This document shows, in pieces, positions 8,541 through 17,589 of a DNA stretch of 64,000 bases. Each line of letters begins with the position of its first letter. The stretch's first letter is position 1. The translations under genes were made by a program, and so were the position numbers. The stretch spans positions 19,735 to 83,734 of the forward strand of contig NZ_JOFT01000032.1 of the NCBI RefSeq assembly GCF_000725805.1. Direction: 5' to 3'. This DNA comes from Streptomyces xanthophaeus. Lineage in GTDB: Bacteria; Actinomycetota; Actinomycetes; Streptomycetales; Streptomycetaceae. The notes under the pieces are model-generated. The model was not told the origin of the DNA. It did no database searches and was given only the letters and a program-made list of their open reading frames with translations.

Positions 8541-9977
8541 TCAGGCGTCGCCGGTCGGCAACCAGCAGCCGTGCAGGCCGAGCGGGACCCGGACCGGGAT
8601 GCGGGCGCGGGCCACGGGGCCCGAGGCCGGGTCCTCGGCCGGGACGACCAGGAACCAGGCGGATCCGTCGGTGCGGTCGGTGGCGAAGGTCAGCCAGTAG
8701 CCGCGCTCCTCGGATTCCCGTCCCGGCACCGGCGCGAAGACCGGCTCCCCGACGGACAGGTCCCCGGCGTCCCAGACGCGGGCGGTCCCGGTCTCGGTGT
8801 CGTGGAAGCGCACGGCGTCGTACTCGCCGGGCAGCAGGTCCGTCCGGCCTGTCTCGGTGGCCAGCGCGGCGTAGCGGTGGCGCCGGCCGATGCGCCGGTC
8901 GTCGATGCGGGGGAACTCCACCCGGGCGTCGTCGAGCAGGGTCCGGGCCATGCTGCCCGCGACCGGGTCGATGCGCGCCCGTACGAGCCCGCCGCTCGCG
9001 GGGGCCGCTCCGGGCTCCGGATCTGAGCCGACGGTCAGCCGGCTCCACTGCACGTAGTCCAGGACCACCGGGGCGTCCGGGCCGGGTCCGTCGTCGTACG
9101 CGTTCACCGTGTGCCAGAGCCAGAACGCCTCGTCGGCGGCCCAGCGCGGCGGTGCGCCGTCGCGCGGGACGAGGACCACCCTGGTGCCGCGCTCGGGCCG
9201 CCAGGCGAGGAACGAGCCGCCCGCCATGGCCGCGGCGAGGTCGAAGAAGGCGGGCGCGAGGACGATGACCGCGTAGCGCTCGGTCAGGGCCATGTCGTGG
9301 ATCATCATCGGCTCGTCCACACCGTCGACGGGCGCGGGACCGCGCGTGACCACGCCGTCACGGCCGATGACCGACCAGGTCAGGTACGGCGGCTCCAGGC
9401 CGTAGCAGAAGACGACCATCTCGCCGGTGACCGGATCGATCTTGGGGTGGGCGGTGATGCCGGCCGGCAGGGTGCCGTCGAAGTCCTCACGGCCGAGCGT
9501 CTCCAGACCCGCGCCGATCCGGTAGGGGCACGCGGATTCGGCGAGCGCCAGGAGCCGGCCCCCGTGCCGCACGACGTTGATGTCGGGCATCTCCCGGAAG
9601 GTGCCCGCGAGCTCGGGTCCGACTTCCTCGGCATCCGGCATGATCATCGACTCCAAGCCGCCCCACAGGGCCCGGCCGGCCCGTTCCTCGGCCCGTAGCG
9701 CGGGGGTGCGCACGAAGCGGTTGCGGTAGCGGGCGCGGCCCTGCGAGAGCCAGACCCCGTGCAGCATGCCGTCGCCGTCGATGGGGTACAGGTACGAGCC
9801 GACCGGGGTGAAGCGGGGATTGGGTCCGTTGCGCAGGTACAGCCCGTCCAGGTCCGTCGGGATCTCGCCGGTCACTTCCAGGTCGGCGACGTCGACCTCC
9901 TCGCTCACCGGCGCGAACGAGCCCAGCAGGTGGGGTACCCGGGTGGGGTCGAAGCGGGGCGGCGTGTGCGTGTTCAC
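8541..9977 (-). CDS. carotenoid cleavage oxygenase
   Basis: A 478-residue retinal-pigment-epithelium-65/carotenoid oxygenase family protein, predicted to cleave a C=C bond of a carotenoid, apocarotenoid or stilbene with O2 using a single Fe(II). All four iron-binding histidines are in place at H177 (AHPKIDP), H227 (MIHDMALTE), H289 (LWHTVNAYDDG) and H469 (LHGCWLP), and the family N-terminus GLYLRNGPNPRF is clear. The length is typical. I chose the GTG at 9977 because GGGAGG lies directly upstream and the longer open frame upstream is Arg/Pro noise. The gene stands alone, with no carotenoid biosynthesis gene within the window, so its substrate is unknown. Confidence 0.93.
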   Translation of the reverse strand: MNTHTPPRFDPTRVPHLLGSFAPVSEEVDVADLEVTGEIPTDLDGLYLRNGPNPRFTPVGSYLYPIDGDGMLHGVWLSQGRARYRNRFVRTPALRAEERAGRALWGGLESMIMPDAEEVGPELAGTFREMPDINVVRHGGRLLALAESACPYRIGAGLETLGREDFDGTLPAGITAHPKIDPVTGEMVVFCYGLEPPYLTWSVIGRDGVVTRGPAPVDGVDEPMMIHDMALTERYAVIVLAPAFFDLAAAMAGGSFLAWRPERGTRVVLVPRDGAPPRWAADEAFWLWHTVNAYDDGPGPDAPVVLDYVQWSRLTVGSDPEPGAAPASGGLVRARIDPVAGSMARTLLDDARVEFPRIDDRRIGRRHRYAALATETGRTDLLPGEYDAVRFHDTETGTARVWDAGDLSVGEPVFAPVPGRESEERGYWLTFATDRTDGSAWFLVVPAEDPASGPVARARIPVRVPLGLHGCWLPTGDA

Positions 9978-10133
9978 GGGACCTCCCGGGGCGTGCTGGT
10001 CGCGGTCTCCCGAGTCCTTCCAGTGAAACGCGGCGCCCGGGACGGTGCCACGCGTACGGCACCGCCATGCCGCCGCGGCGGCCGGGTCGAGGGCTCGTGC
10101 GCGCAGGACGGGGGCGGGGCGGGTGCCGTCCCG

Positions 10134-10175
10134 GGCCGAGTGCCGTCCCGGGCGGGGCCGGGACGGCACTCGGCC
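10134..10175 (-). terminator. strong hairpin terminator
   Basis: A perfect 18-bp stem (left arm 10134-10151, right arm 10158-10175) closes a six-base loop. It lies 48 bases beyond the stop of the secreted-protein gene at 10223 and upstream of the carotenoid oxygenase start. It should end transcription of the former and insulate the latter. No U-run is needed in high-GC actinomycetes. Confidence 0.75.
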
Positions 10176-10222
10176 GGCGCGGTCCCGGCGGACCGCACGG
10201 CAGGACAGACGTCGGAGCGGGA

Positions 10223-11854
10223 CTACGGGGCTTCCAGCTGAGCCTTGCTGTGGGCGTAGAGGACGCGCTCGCACACGAGGCCCAGGCACTTCGCCGACCC
10301 GCCGTCCTCGACGGCCTCGGCGTTCACCGCCGGACCGTAGTGCTCGGAGACCGACCACAGACGCTGCGCGCCGCGTTCGTAGTAGAGGTCCTCGGCGCCC
10401 GTGGCGGTCTTGATCGCGCTGCCGTTGGACACCAGCTCGCCGTTGCTCCACTTGTATCGCCAGAGGTTGCCCGGGGCGTTGTGACCGGCGCTCTGGTTGA
10501 CGTACAGGTTGTCACCGATCGCCAGCGCACCCTGAGCTCCGCCGTTCGTCATCGGCAGGTAGTTGGCCCAGCCTTCGGCCGCCACTTCGCCGGAACGGTT
10601 CTCCAGGGCCTTGACGGGGAACGAGGCGATCCGGCCCGGCGACGGGTAGCCGCTCTCCGGACGGCAGTACTCGCCCATGATCAGCCGGTCGGGGTTCTTG
10701 CTGCGGTCGAGCGACAGGTAGGACGCCTTCGGGGCGCCGGTGCTGACGCACTTGAACGAGCCCGAGGGGTTGGACTGCGTGGCCTTGAACTTCCAGGCCG
10801 CCACCTGAGGCATCACGTAGCGGTAGCCGAAGCTGTACCAGACGTTGTTGTGGCGCCCGACCTTGGTCTTGTCCTCGACGTCGGACGTGGTCTTCACCCC
10901 GTCGGTGTCCGCGCCCATCTCGTCACCGGCCTTGGAGTCCCCGTTGGGATCCAGGTCCATGATCTTCTCCATGTCGAAGATCCGGATGCCGTTCCGGGTG
11001 TCGGCGACATAGAGGTAGTGGCCGTACCAGACCATGCCGCCTGCGTGCAGGCCGTTCTGCATGTCCTCGTCCGGGTCGGGAACCGTCGAGCCCTCGGCGG
11101 AGTGCACTCCGTCGAAGGACACGTGGCCGGAGTTGTTCGTGTACGCCCAGCCCAGCAGCACGTGCCGGTACTTCACCGTGCCGTCGGCGCGGCGCTGCAC
11201 GAAGGAGATCCGCACGCCCTTCTGGTTGCAGGCGTCGTTGGCCTTCAACTCGTCGGGGTTGCAGTCGCCGACGTCGTTGCCGTTGCTGTCGCGGCCCGGG
11301 TCCCAGTTGTCGTAGGACGCGTAGAGCTGGATGTTCGTGTCGTTGCCGACGCCGTACTGCTCGTCTTCCGCGGCGTCCGAGACGCCGGTCATGGCCTGCG
11401 GGATCCACTCGCGCGAGGTCGAGTCGGCGTTGTCCAGGCACCACTTGAGGGCCGGAGCGGGCGCCGTGCCGAACGGGTCGCGGGTGCACGAGGCGGTATT
11501 GACGGTGCGGTTGGCATCGGCGAGGAGCTTCGACACGCCCGACTTGGGCAGTACGCCGTCGAGGCGGGCGACGCGTTCGGCAGTCGTCCCGTTCATCGAG
11601 CCGGCCTGCAGGGTGAAGTCCGCGGGATTCGCCTTGCCGCCGGGGCTGGTCCACGCCCTGGTGCCGAGGGGCGCCGCACCGCTCACCGTCACCTGCGGAT
11701 CCTGGTGCCACGATTCGGGCAGCGGCGCAGGGGTCTCCTCGGAGTGGGCCGGGGCCGACAGGCCGGTCAGTGCCAGCGTGACTGCGGTGGTGACCGTCAG
11801 CCACCCCCGCCGTATTCGGATCCGGGACGGGCGCCGGGACATGCGTGGGGACAT
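10223..11854 (-). CDS. secreted protein with propeller-like repeats, unknown function
   Basis: A 543-residue exported protein. The Sec/Tat-type signal has a basic start (RRPSRIRIRRGWL), a hydrophobic core (VTTAVTLALTGL) and an APAHS cleavage area around residue 37. The mature part contains strand-rich blocks such as MVWYGHYLYVADTRNGIRIF and QGALAIGDNLYVNQSAG, which look like blades of a beta-propeller, and several Cys likely to form disulfides (C123-C137 region, C197, C207). I do not recognise a catalytic motif. The start at 11854 has GGAGG eight bases upstream. It is monocistronic, ending at a strong hairpin. Function unknown; a surface binding protein is one possibility. Confidence 0.8.
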   Translation of the reverse strand: MSPRMSRRPSRIRIRRGWLTVTTAVTLALTGLSAPAHSEETPAPLPESWHQDPQVTVSGAAPLGTRAWTSPGGKANPADFTLQAGSMNGTTAERVARLDGVLPKSGVSKLLADANRTVNTASCTRDPFGTAPAPALKWCLDNADSTSREWIPQAMTGVSDAAEDEQYGVGNDTNIQLYASYDNWDPGRDSNGNDVGDCNPDELKANDACNQKGVRISFVQRRADGTVKYRHVLLGWAYTNNSGHVSFDGVHSAEGSTVPDPDEDMQNGLHAGGMVWYGHYLYVADTRNGIRIFDMEKIMDLDPNGDSKAGDEMGADTDGVKTTSDVEDKTKVGRHNNVWYSFGYRYVMPQVAAWKFKATQSNPSGSFKCVSTGAPKASYLSLDRSKNPDRLIMGEYCRPESGYPSPGRIASFPVKALENRSGEVAAEGWANYLPMTNGGAQGALAIGDNLYVNQSAGHNAPGNLWRYKWSNGELVSNGSAIKTATGAEDLYYERGAQRLWSVSEHYGPAVNAEAVEDGGSAKCLGLVCERVLYAHSKAQLEAP

Positions 11855-12075
11855 GCGTATTGCCTCCGTTGTTGCTGCTGCGCCAGCTGATGCTGCGACA
11901 GCTGAATCGAACGAAGGTTTTCAGGACGCCTCCGCCGAAGGCAAGATGACGGCGAGTCAGTCACGCGCGGCACGAACGGGATGGGGGCCGTTGGCCCGGA
12001 ATTTCCCATTCCGGGCCAATGGCGCGGCCGGCCCGGCCACGGGACATCGCACTGCGGGCCGTGGCGGGGACCCCG

Positions 12076-14559
12076 TCAGCCGGCGCTGATCGCCGTCAAA
12101 TGCGCGGAACCGTCGGGGAGCGCGCTGATGCGGACCTGCCCTGCGGGGAAGGCGTCCCTGCCGTTGGGGCCGGGGACCTGGGCGAACGGTGTCCAGGAGC
12201 CGTCGGGCCGCCTGACGTTGTGCCAGATCCTTCCGTCGAGGCCGACCGCCACGACCTGCGCGGAGCCGTCGGGGGTTCCCGCGATGCCGATGGCGCTTGC
12301 GCCCATGGTGGCGGTGCTCACGCCCCTCGGCGGCTGGAATCCGGTCCAGGAGCCGTCGGGGCGACGCTGCTGGTGATAGACCATCCCGTCCAGCCCGATC
12401 GCGAGCACCTGGCAGGAGCCGTCGGGCAGGCCGGTGATCGCGAGGGCGGGCCCGGAGAACGTCGCCGCGCCGTTGTGGCCGGCCATGCGCACCCAGCCGG
12501 TCCACGTCCCGTCGCGGCGGCGCAGGCCGTGGTACATGGCGCCGTCCGTGCCGTAACTGAGCAGTGCTGCCGCCCCGTCGGCCATGGCGGCGATCGACAC
12601 CTTGGTCGCGCCCCAGCGGCTGTTCGGGGTGAGGCCCTGCAGGGCGCGGAATCCGGCCAGCGCGCCGTCGGCGCGCCGCTGCTGGTGGTAGGCGGTACCG
12701 TCCATCGCCGTCACCACGAGCTGGCAGGTTCCGTCGGGGAAGGCGGCGATGTCCGCCTCCCGTACGGTGAACCCGGCCGCGCCGTCGGGTCCGGGGACCC
12801 GCGTCCAGGGCTGGAGCACGGCCGCGCCCCGTACGAGGGTCGTCCACAGGCCGTTGTCGGGCGCGATGCCCAGAATGACGACGGAGCCGTCCGGCAGACC
12901 TGCCGAGGCGCTCTGGATGCCCGTGAACGAGCCGGTGGCGGCGGTGGCCCCGGGGAGCGGGCGCATGCTGCTCCACGAGCCGTCGCGGCGGCGCTCGGTG
13001 TGGAAGAGCGCGCGCCGTTCGACGTCGTACGGGGGCAGTTGCGCCGAGTGGAACCACACCGGGTTGGTGAGGGCGACGAGTTGGTCGAGCGTGGTGGAGG
13101 CGGGCTTGAGGCGTCGCACCTCGGCACGGGCGAAGAGGGAGGCCTTGCCCCAGCCGCGCCAGCGCAGTCGGCCGTTGCCGCCGGGGCCTATGCAGGTGGC
13201 GGCCATGATGCCCCATTCGGTGTACAGCGTGGCGACGCTGTCGGGCGCGCCCGTGACATCGAGGGTCACGTCGACGGTGTCGAAGAACGACAGCGGCAGC
13301 TCCTCGCCGGGTCCCGCGACGGCTGCTCCGGCGCGGGCCGTGAAGTCCACGGTGACGGCGGCGGACTCGACCGCGTAGGAGCGGCCCGTGCGCAGCGCGT
13401 CCAGCACGGCGGGGGTGGAGAGGCTTTCGGCACGCACCACGTTGTGGGGGCGGCCGACGGCGTCCGCGGGGCTGTGGGCGTCGCTGTTGCCGACGGCGGC
13501 GATCCGCTTGCCGAGGCAGAGCAGGACGTGCCAGGCGGCGATGTTGGCCGCGTCGTCCAGGGTCCACGGCCCGTTCCACACCTCCAGCGCGTCCACGCGG
13601 TCGAGACCGAACTCCCAGAAGGAGCCCGGCGCGGGGGTGAGCGGGTGGGCGGCGATGGTCAGGCCGCCGAGACTGTGCACGCGCCGGGTGTGGCTCTCGA
13701 AGACCCCCTGGTCGGCGGGGCCGTAGCGCCAGTCCACCCATTCGCCCTGGGGCAGGCCGACGGCGAGCCAGTGACCGTGGCGGGTGGTGACCTCCTCGGC
13801 GTTGATGACGAGGAGGTCGGTCGGCACGTTCTTGTTCCATGTCACGCCGGTGGCACTGGTGTTGTGGTCGGAGGTGGCGATGAAGTGCATGCCCTCCTGG
13901 CGGGCCGCCGCCACGATCTCGTCCACCGTGCGCTGCCCGTCGGAGTGGACGCTGTGCAGGTGCAGGTCGCCGCGGTACCAGCCGGGCCCGCGGCCGGCCA
14001 CCGCGGCCGGGAGGATGTCGTACGGCGTCGTGGGCAGGGGGCTGCCGTGATGCAGCGTGACGTCGACCTGCCAGGCCATGCCCGCGGCGCTCTGGACCAT
14101 CGGGCCCAGGATGACGGACCAGCGGCCGGGCCCGACCGGACCGGGCACGTACCCGGGGGTGGCGTCGGCCGCGGAGAGCGTGAATCCGGTGCGCGCGCCG
14201 CCCGACCAGCCGCGGAAGCGGGCGGCGTCGAAGATGCCGAGGTCGAGGATGCCGGCGGCTGCGTCGTGGGAGGCGGATACGGAGATCCGCTGCACCCCGG
14301 CGGGGACGTCGAAGGGCACGTACGCCCACTGGTCCATGCCGTACGGGGCGTGGCCGCGGTAGGTGGTGGTCACCGTGCCGGCGGCGCGGCTGGTCGTCGC
14401 GGCGTGCGTGAGCGGTGCGGGCACCAGGGCGGCGGCTCCGCCCGCGGCGAGCAGGGCCCCTAAGCGGAGCAGGGACCGGCGCTCGACTCCTGGGCCGGGG
14501 CCAGGGTCGGGATCGGGATCGGGGTCGGGGTCTGCGTTCGGTATGGGTTCGTTCGGCAC
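12076..14559 (-). CDS. exported CehA/McbA-type PHP metallohydrolase with propeller tail
   Basis: An 827-residue protein in three parts. An Asp-Pro repeat (residues 9-24) precedes a probable Tat signal (ERRSLLRLGALLAAGGAAAL). The middle holds a PHP metallohydrolase domain, with metal-ligand motifs GDLHLHSVHSDG, ATSDHNT, NAEEVTTRHGHW, AAHPL and GNSDAHSP in the family order, like CehA/McbA phosphoesterases and carbamate hydrolases. From about residue 430 to the end are repeated blades of the form PDGS.QV.A.G.DG..YH..RRPDGSW, a tectonin-like propeller probably used for binding. The substrate is unknown. A perfect 22-bp palindrome between this gene and the divergent TetR gene suggests TetR control. 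The fusion of PHP and propeller is notable. Confidence 0.87.
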   Translation of the reverse strand: MPNEPIPNADPDPDPDPDPGPGPGVERRSLLRLGALLAAGGAAALVPAPLTHAATTSRAAGTVTTTYRGHAPYGMDQWAYVPFDVPAGVQRISVSASHDAAAGILDLGIFDAARFRGWSGGARTGFTLSAADATPGYVPGPVGPGRWSVILGPMVQSAAGMAWQVDVTLHHGSPLPTTPYDILPAAVAGRGPGWYRGDLHLHSVHSDGQRTVDEIVAAARQEGMHFIATSDHNTSATGVTWNKNVPTDLLVINAEEVTTRHGHWLAVGLPQGEWVDWRYGPADQGVFESHTRRVHSLGGLTIAAHPLTPAPGSFWEFGLDRVDALEVWNGPWTLDDAANIAAWHVLLCLGKRIAAVGNSDAHSPADAVGRPHNVVRAESLSTPAVLDALRTGRSYAVESAAVTVDFTARAGAAVAGPGEELPLSFFDTVDVTLDVTGAPDSVATLYTEWGIMAATCIGPGGNGRLRWRGWGKASLFARAEVRRLKPASTTLDQLVALTNPVWFHSAQLPPYDVERRALFHTERRRDGSWSSMRPLPGATAATGSFTGIQSASAGLPDGSVVILGIAPDNGLWTTLVRGAAVLQPWTRVPGPDGAAGFTVREADIAAFPDGTCQLVVTAMDGTAYHQQRRADGALAGFRALQGLTPNSRWGATKVSIAAMADGAAALLSYGTDGAMYHGLRRRDGTWTGWVRMAGHNGAATFSGPALAITGLPDGSCQVLAIGLDGMVYHQQRRPDGSWTGFQPPRGVSTATMGASAIGIAGTPDGSAQVVAVGLDGRIWHNVRRPDGSWTPFAQVPGPNGRDAFPAGQVRISALPDGSAHLTAISAG

Positions 14560-14630
14560 AACCGTGTTCTCCGTTCAGGTCGGGTGCAGGAGCGTGTGCA
14601 CGTACGGGGGCTGAGCGGCGCATGTCGACG

Positions 14631-14652
14631 ACTGTTCGTTCGAACGAACAGT
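14631..14652. promoter_or_regulatory. perfect 22-bp palindrome, TetR operator
   Basis: The two half-sites are ACTGTTCGTTC and its exact complement, with no spacer. The palindrome sits 72 bases upstream of the minus-strand PHP hydrolase start and 119 bases upstream of the plus-strand TetR gene. The size and symmetry match TetR-family operators. It most likely controls both divergent genes. Confidence 0.75.
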
Positions 14653-14770
14653 AGGTAGCCGTCCGTTGCGTGTCCACACCCCCGACGCTGCCGACGGGTA
14701 CGGTCGCCCGCCCCTCGGGCCGCGACCCCCGGCGGGACAGGTACACCGTCGGCTGGGGCAGAATGCCGTC

Positions 14771-15343
14771 ATGCCCCATGCTTCCGACACCCGCCAGAGC
14801 ATCATCGACGCCGTACTGCGGATCATCGGGCAGGACGGCATCGCCGCCGTCACCAATCGTCGGATCGCCAAGGAGGCCGGGGTCTCGCTGGGTTCCGTCA
14901 CCTACCACTTCGCCACCCAGCACGAGCTGCTGCGCGAAAGCCTCCTGCACTTCGTGGCCGAGGAGACGCTGCACTTCACGACTCTGGCCGAGGACTGTGC
15001 GGACGACCGCTTCGACCTCGGCGAGGCCGCTGCCGTGGTCGCCCAAGTCGCGGGCGGCACCGCCTTCGACAGCCGCCACATCGCGCCCTTCGAGCTGTAC
15101 GTGCAGGCGGGGCGCGACGAGCGGCTGCGCACCGCCGCCACCGAGTGTTTCGCCGCGTACGACCTGCTGGCCACCCGTGTCCTGACGCGGCTCGGAGTAC
15201 CGGACCCGGAGCGGCTGGCCGGGGTCGCCGTCGCGCTGGTCTTCGGCCAGCAGCTGCGCCGCCTGGCCACCGGTGCTCCCGCGGAGGACCTCGTCGACAC
15301 CCTGCTGGTGCTCACGGCCCTCGCCCCGCCGCAGGCACCGTAG
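14771..15343 (+). CDS. TetR/AcrR family regulator
   Basis: A 190-residue regulator. The N-terminal helix-turn-helix is at residues 8-50 (RQSIIDAVLRIIGQDGIAAV, then NRRIAKEAGVSLGSVTYHF), followed by the all-helical ligand domain, whose C-terminal helices read LAGVAVALVFGQQLRRLATG. The ATG at 14771 is chosen because the helix-turn-helix follows at normal distance; the longer upstream reading is noise. It is divergent from the PHP hydrolase gene and separated by a perfect palindrome. It probably represses that gene and itself until a ligand, possibly the hydrolase substrate, binds. Confidence 0.92.
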   Translation: MPHASDTRQSIIDAVLRIIGQDGIAAVTNRRIAKEAGVSLGSVTYHFATQHELLRESLLHFVAEETLHFTTLAEDCADDRFDLGEAAAVVAQVAGGTAFDSRHIAPFELYVQAGRDERLRTAATECFAAYDLLATRVLTRLGVPDPERLAGVAVALVFGQQLRRLATGAPAEDLVDTLLVLTALAPPQAP

Positions 15344-15439
15344 GCAACCCGCCACCGGAGTGCCCGGTCTGCCCGCAGGACACGCGCCTGCCTGGACTTG
15401 TTCCGGGACACGCGCCGCGGGCCATGGTGACTGCCTGGC

Positions 15440-16855
15440 CTAGCGTCGGCCAGGTTCGGCGGCATCCCGTTCGCGCCGGAAGCGGACGATGTCCGCCACC
15501 AGTTCCCCGATGAAGTCGCGGGTCGCGGCGGGATCAGAGAAGGGGGCCTCCCGTCGGTCGTCGGACGGTACCGGCGGGAGCAATGCGCGGGCGGGACTCG
15601 ACGGATGCGTCGACGGCTCTGGGTCGGCGCCGTGGAGGACGAGCATGTCGGCGATGAAGCAGGTGACGGCTCCGACGGCGTTGCGGCCGATCCACACCGG
15701 GTAGCTTCCGTCCCCGAAGCCGCTCAGGAACGCGATCAGGTTGGTGCGGCTCGCCGGATCGGTGACCACGACGGAATCGGCCCCCTCGTCGAACCCGGCC
15801 GGTTCCTGTTCGTAGAGCTTACGGAGCGGGTCCCGGCCCGAGGCGTCCATGAAGCAGGCCGTGCCCGTGTCGACACCGAAGCCGTAGAACTCCCCGGTGC
15901 CCAGCAGCCGGCCGTCCTGCCCCGGCCTCAGCGCCAGTTCCCAGCCGACGGTCGGCTCGTCGAGGATCCGGACCATCGCGGCCGGGGTCTCGCCCTGCCA
16001 GTCCTCGCCCTCCCAGCACATCGTGGAGACGAGGACGGGGTAGTCACCGGGCGGCACCCCGACGGTGAAGGCCAGGTCCCGGCTGCTGACGGTGCTGGGG
16101 TCCGCTGCGAGCAGCGAACCGCTGGGAAGGCTGAGCAGGCCCGCCGACACGGGTTCGCCGATCACCGCGCTGCGGTCCTCGCCGCACCGCATGCGGGTGC
16201 CCGCGGCGAAGAGCAGTTCCACGGGCCCGGGCTGCAACGGCCTCGGAGCCGACCAGGAAGCTGCCGCGCCGGCGTCCACGGGTCCCGGCCCGTCCCCGCT
16301 CGGCCGTACCGGCACCGAAGCGACCGGGCTCCCGGCCGCGTCGAACATCCGCGCGTCCACGTAGGTCGTCCACGCACCGAACTCCGCCTTGGCCACCGTG
16401 CGGTGCTCGACCGGGACGTCCGCTCCGATCTGCAACGAACCGCCTGCGTGCAGGGTTCGGCGGCCGCTCCCGTCCGGGCGCACCTTCAGCTCGAACCGCA
16501 CCGAGCGCCGCGGGAACTCGGGATCACTGTCGGAGGTGTACCCCCACTGCTGGTAGCGGGCCATGTGCAGTCGTCCCGGCTCCAGCTGACGGTACTCGTA
16601 CTCCACCGAGCGCCGTCCGTGGGCGTCGAAGAGGAACAGCCCGAGGTACGCGCGGCGCCAGTCCACCTGGAAAAGGGCCTTCGGCCGGCCCCGGTGGGAG
16701 AGGAGCACCGCGTAGGGTTCGCCCTGCTCGTCCCGGCGGCGGGCCTCGCTCTCGGCCAGCGGAGCGGCGGCCGCCCGCACGACCGGGTACCAGCCCTCGC
16801 AGTACAGCACCTCCACGACCTCGACGGTCCCCGCGCCCTCGGCTGCCATGCCCAT
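15440..16855 (-). CDS. DUF4241-domain protein
   Basis: A 471-residue soluble protein. The second half contains the DUF4241 signature: VGVPPGDYPVLVSTMCWEGE, a following strand with MVRILDEPTVGWELAL, GTGEFYGFGVDTGTACFMDA, then ESSFGDGSYPVWIGRN-like strands ending in VTCFIADMLVL. The N-terminal half is strand-rich and describes no family I know. DUF4241 proteins are often found among suspected toxin-immunity proteins, but there is no toxin gene here. The start is placed at ATG 16855 (a second ATG is at 16849), because the longer open frame runs through a non-coding 9-bp tandem repeat. No signal peptide or membrane helix is visible. Confidence 0.75.
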   Translation of the reverse strand: MGMAAEGAGTVEVVEVLYCEGWYPVVRAAAAPLAESEARRRDEQGEPYAVLLSHRGRPKALFQVDWRRAYLGLFLFDAHGRRSVEYEYRQLEPGRLHMARYQQWGYTSDSDPEFPRRSVRFELKVRPDGSGRRTLHAGGSLQIGADVPVEHRTVAKAEFGAWTTYVDARMFDAAGSPVASVPVRPSGDGPGPVDAGAAASWSAPRPLQPGPVELLFAAGTRMRCGEDRSAVIGEPVSAGLLSLPSGSLLAADPSTVSSRDLAFTVGVPPGDYPVLVSTMCWEGEDWQGETPAAMVRILDEPTVGWELALRPGQDGRLLGTGEFYGFGVDTGTACFMDASGRDPLRKLYEQEPAGFDEGADSVVVTDPASRTNLIAFLSGFGDGSYPVWIGRNAVGAVTCFIADMLVLHGADPEPSTHPSSPARALLPPVPSDDRREAPFSDPAATRDFIGELVADIVRFRRERDAAEPGRR

Positions 16856-16922
16856 CCCTGCCCCGCCCCATCCGGTCTCTCCCGATCTCCGCGTGAGGGT
16901 AGCCACCGCCACCGACAACGGA

Positions 16923-16967
16923 CTGGCCGGGCTGGCCGGGCTGGCCGGGCTGGCCGGGCTGGCCGGG
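16923..16967. repeat. 9-bp tandem repeat, five copies
   Basis: Five head-to-tail copies of CTGGCCGGG lie in the divergent intergenic region between the DUF4241 and cupin genes. The copies are identical, so the array is young or under active slippage. It is upstream of both starts and could change promoter spacing. Confidence 0.9.
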
Positions 16968-17032
16968 CGAAGATGAGGGCTCATCGATCACGAGCGCCGG
17001 GAAGACCCCGTCGCCGGCGGCAGGAGGACACC

Positions 17033-17527
17033 GTGCCCACAGCACAGGACTGGATCGACGCCCTCGGCCTGGAAGCCCATGTCGAGGGCGGGTACTTCCG
17101 GCGGACCTTCCAAGCGGACCACCGCCCCCTGACCCGGACCCCCTACGGCGACCGCTACACCCTTACCTCCATCCACTACCTGCTCACCCACTGGTCCCCG
17201 GTCGGGCACTGGCACCTGAACCGCTCCGACATCCTGCACTTCCACCACCACGGCGAACCGGTGACCTACCACCTGCTCCACCCCGACGGCCATCACTCCA
17301 CCGCCGTCCTCGGGCAGGATCCAGGCCAGGGACAACTCCTCACCCTCGCCGTGCCGGGAGGCGTCTGGAAGGCCTCCCACCTCACCACCGGAGACCACGC
17401 CCTCATCAGCGAAGCGGTCGCGCCCGGATTCGACTACACCGACATGACCCTCGGCCGACCCGACGAACTCATGACGCTCTTCCCCGCCCACGCAGAGCTC
17501 GTCCGACGCTATTGCCGCCCCACCTGA
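17033..17527 (+). CDS. DUF985 cupin-fold protein
   Basis: A 164-residue cupin of the DUF985 type. Its diagnostic segments are HVEGGYFRRTFQ, TSIHYLLT, WHLNRSDILHFHHHGEPVTYHLLHPDG and the C-terminal EAVAPGFDYTDMTLGRPDEL. The histidines in the HFHHHG segment may hold a metal, although members are poorly characterised and several lack known activity. Translation starts at GTG 17033 with AGGAGG six bases upstream. The length is normal. It is convergent with the M28 peptidase gene and has no functional neighbour. Confidence 0.88.
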   Translation: MPTAQDWIDALGLEAHVEGGYFRRTFQADHRPLTRTPYGDRYTLTSIHYLLTHWSPVGHWHLNRSDILHFHHHGEPVTYHLLHPDGHHSTAVLGQDPGQGQLLTLAVPGGVWKASHLTTGDHALISEAVAPGFDYTDMTLGRPDELMTLFPAHAELVRRYCRPT

Positions 17528-17589
17528 TCCCACCGGCGCGGGCGCCCACATCCTCCCGATCGCAGGGCGCCGCACGCGCCCGTCCGGGC

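Noticed and set aside
11957..15355. 1132-codon minus-strand frame across the PHP hydrolase and TetR genes
   Set aside because: It is Arg/Pro/His-rich, runs through both genes in another frame and through the TetR operator, and has none of the motifs of the real PHP gene.
16923..16967. CRISPR-like array
   Set aside because: Units are 9 bp and contiguous with no spacers, and there are no cas genes in the window.
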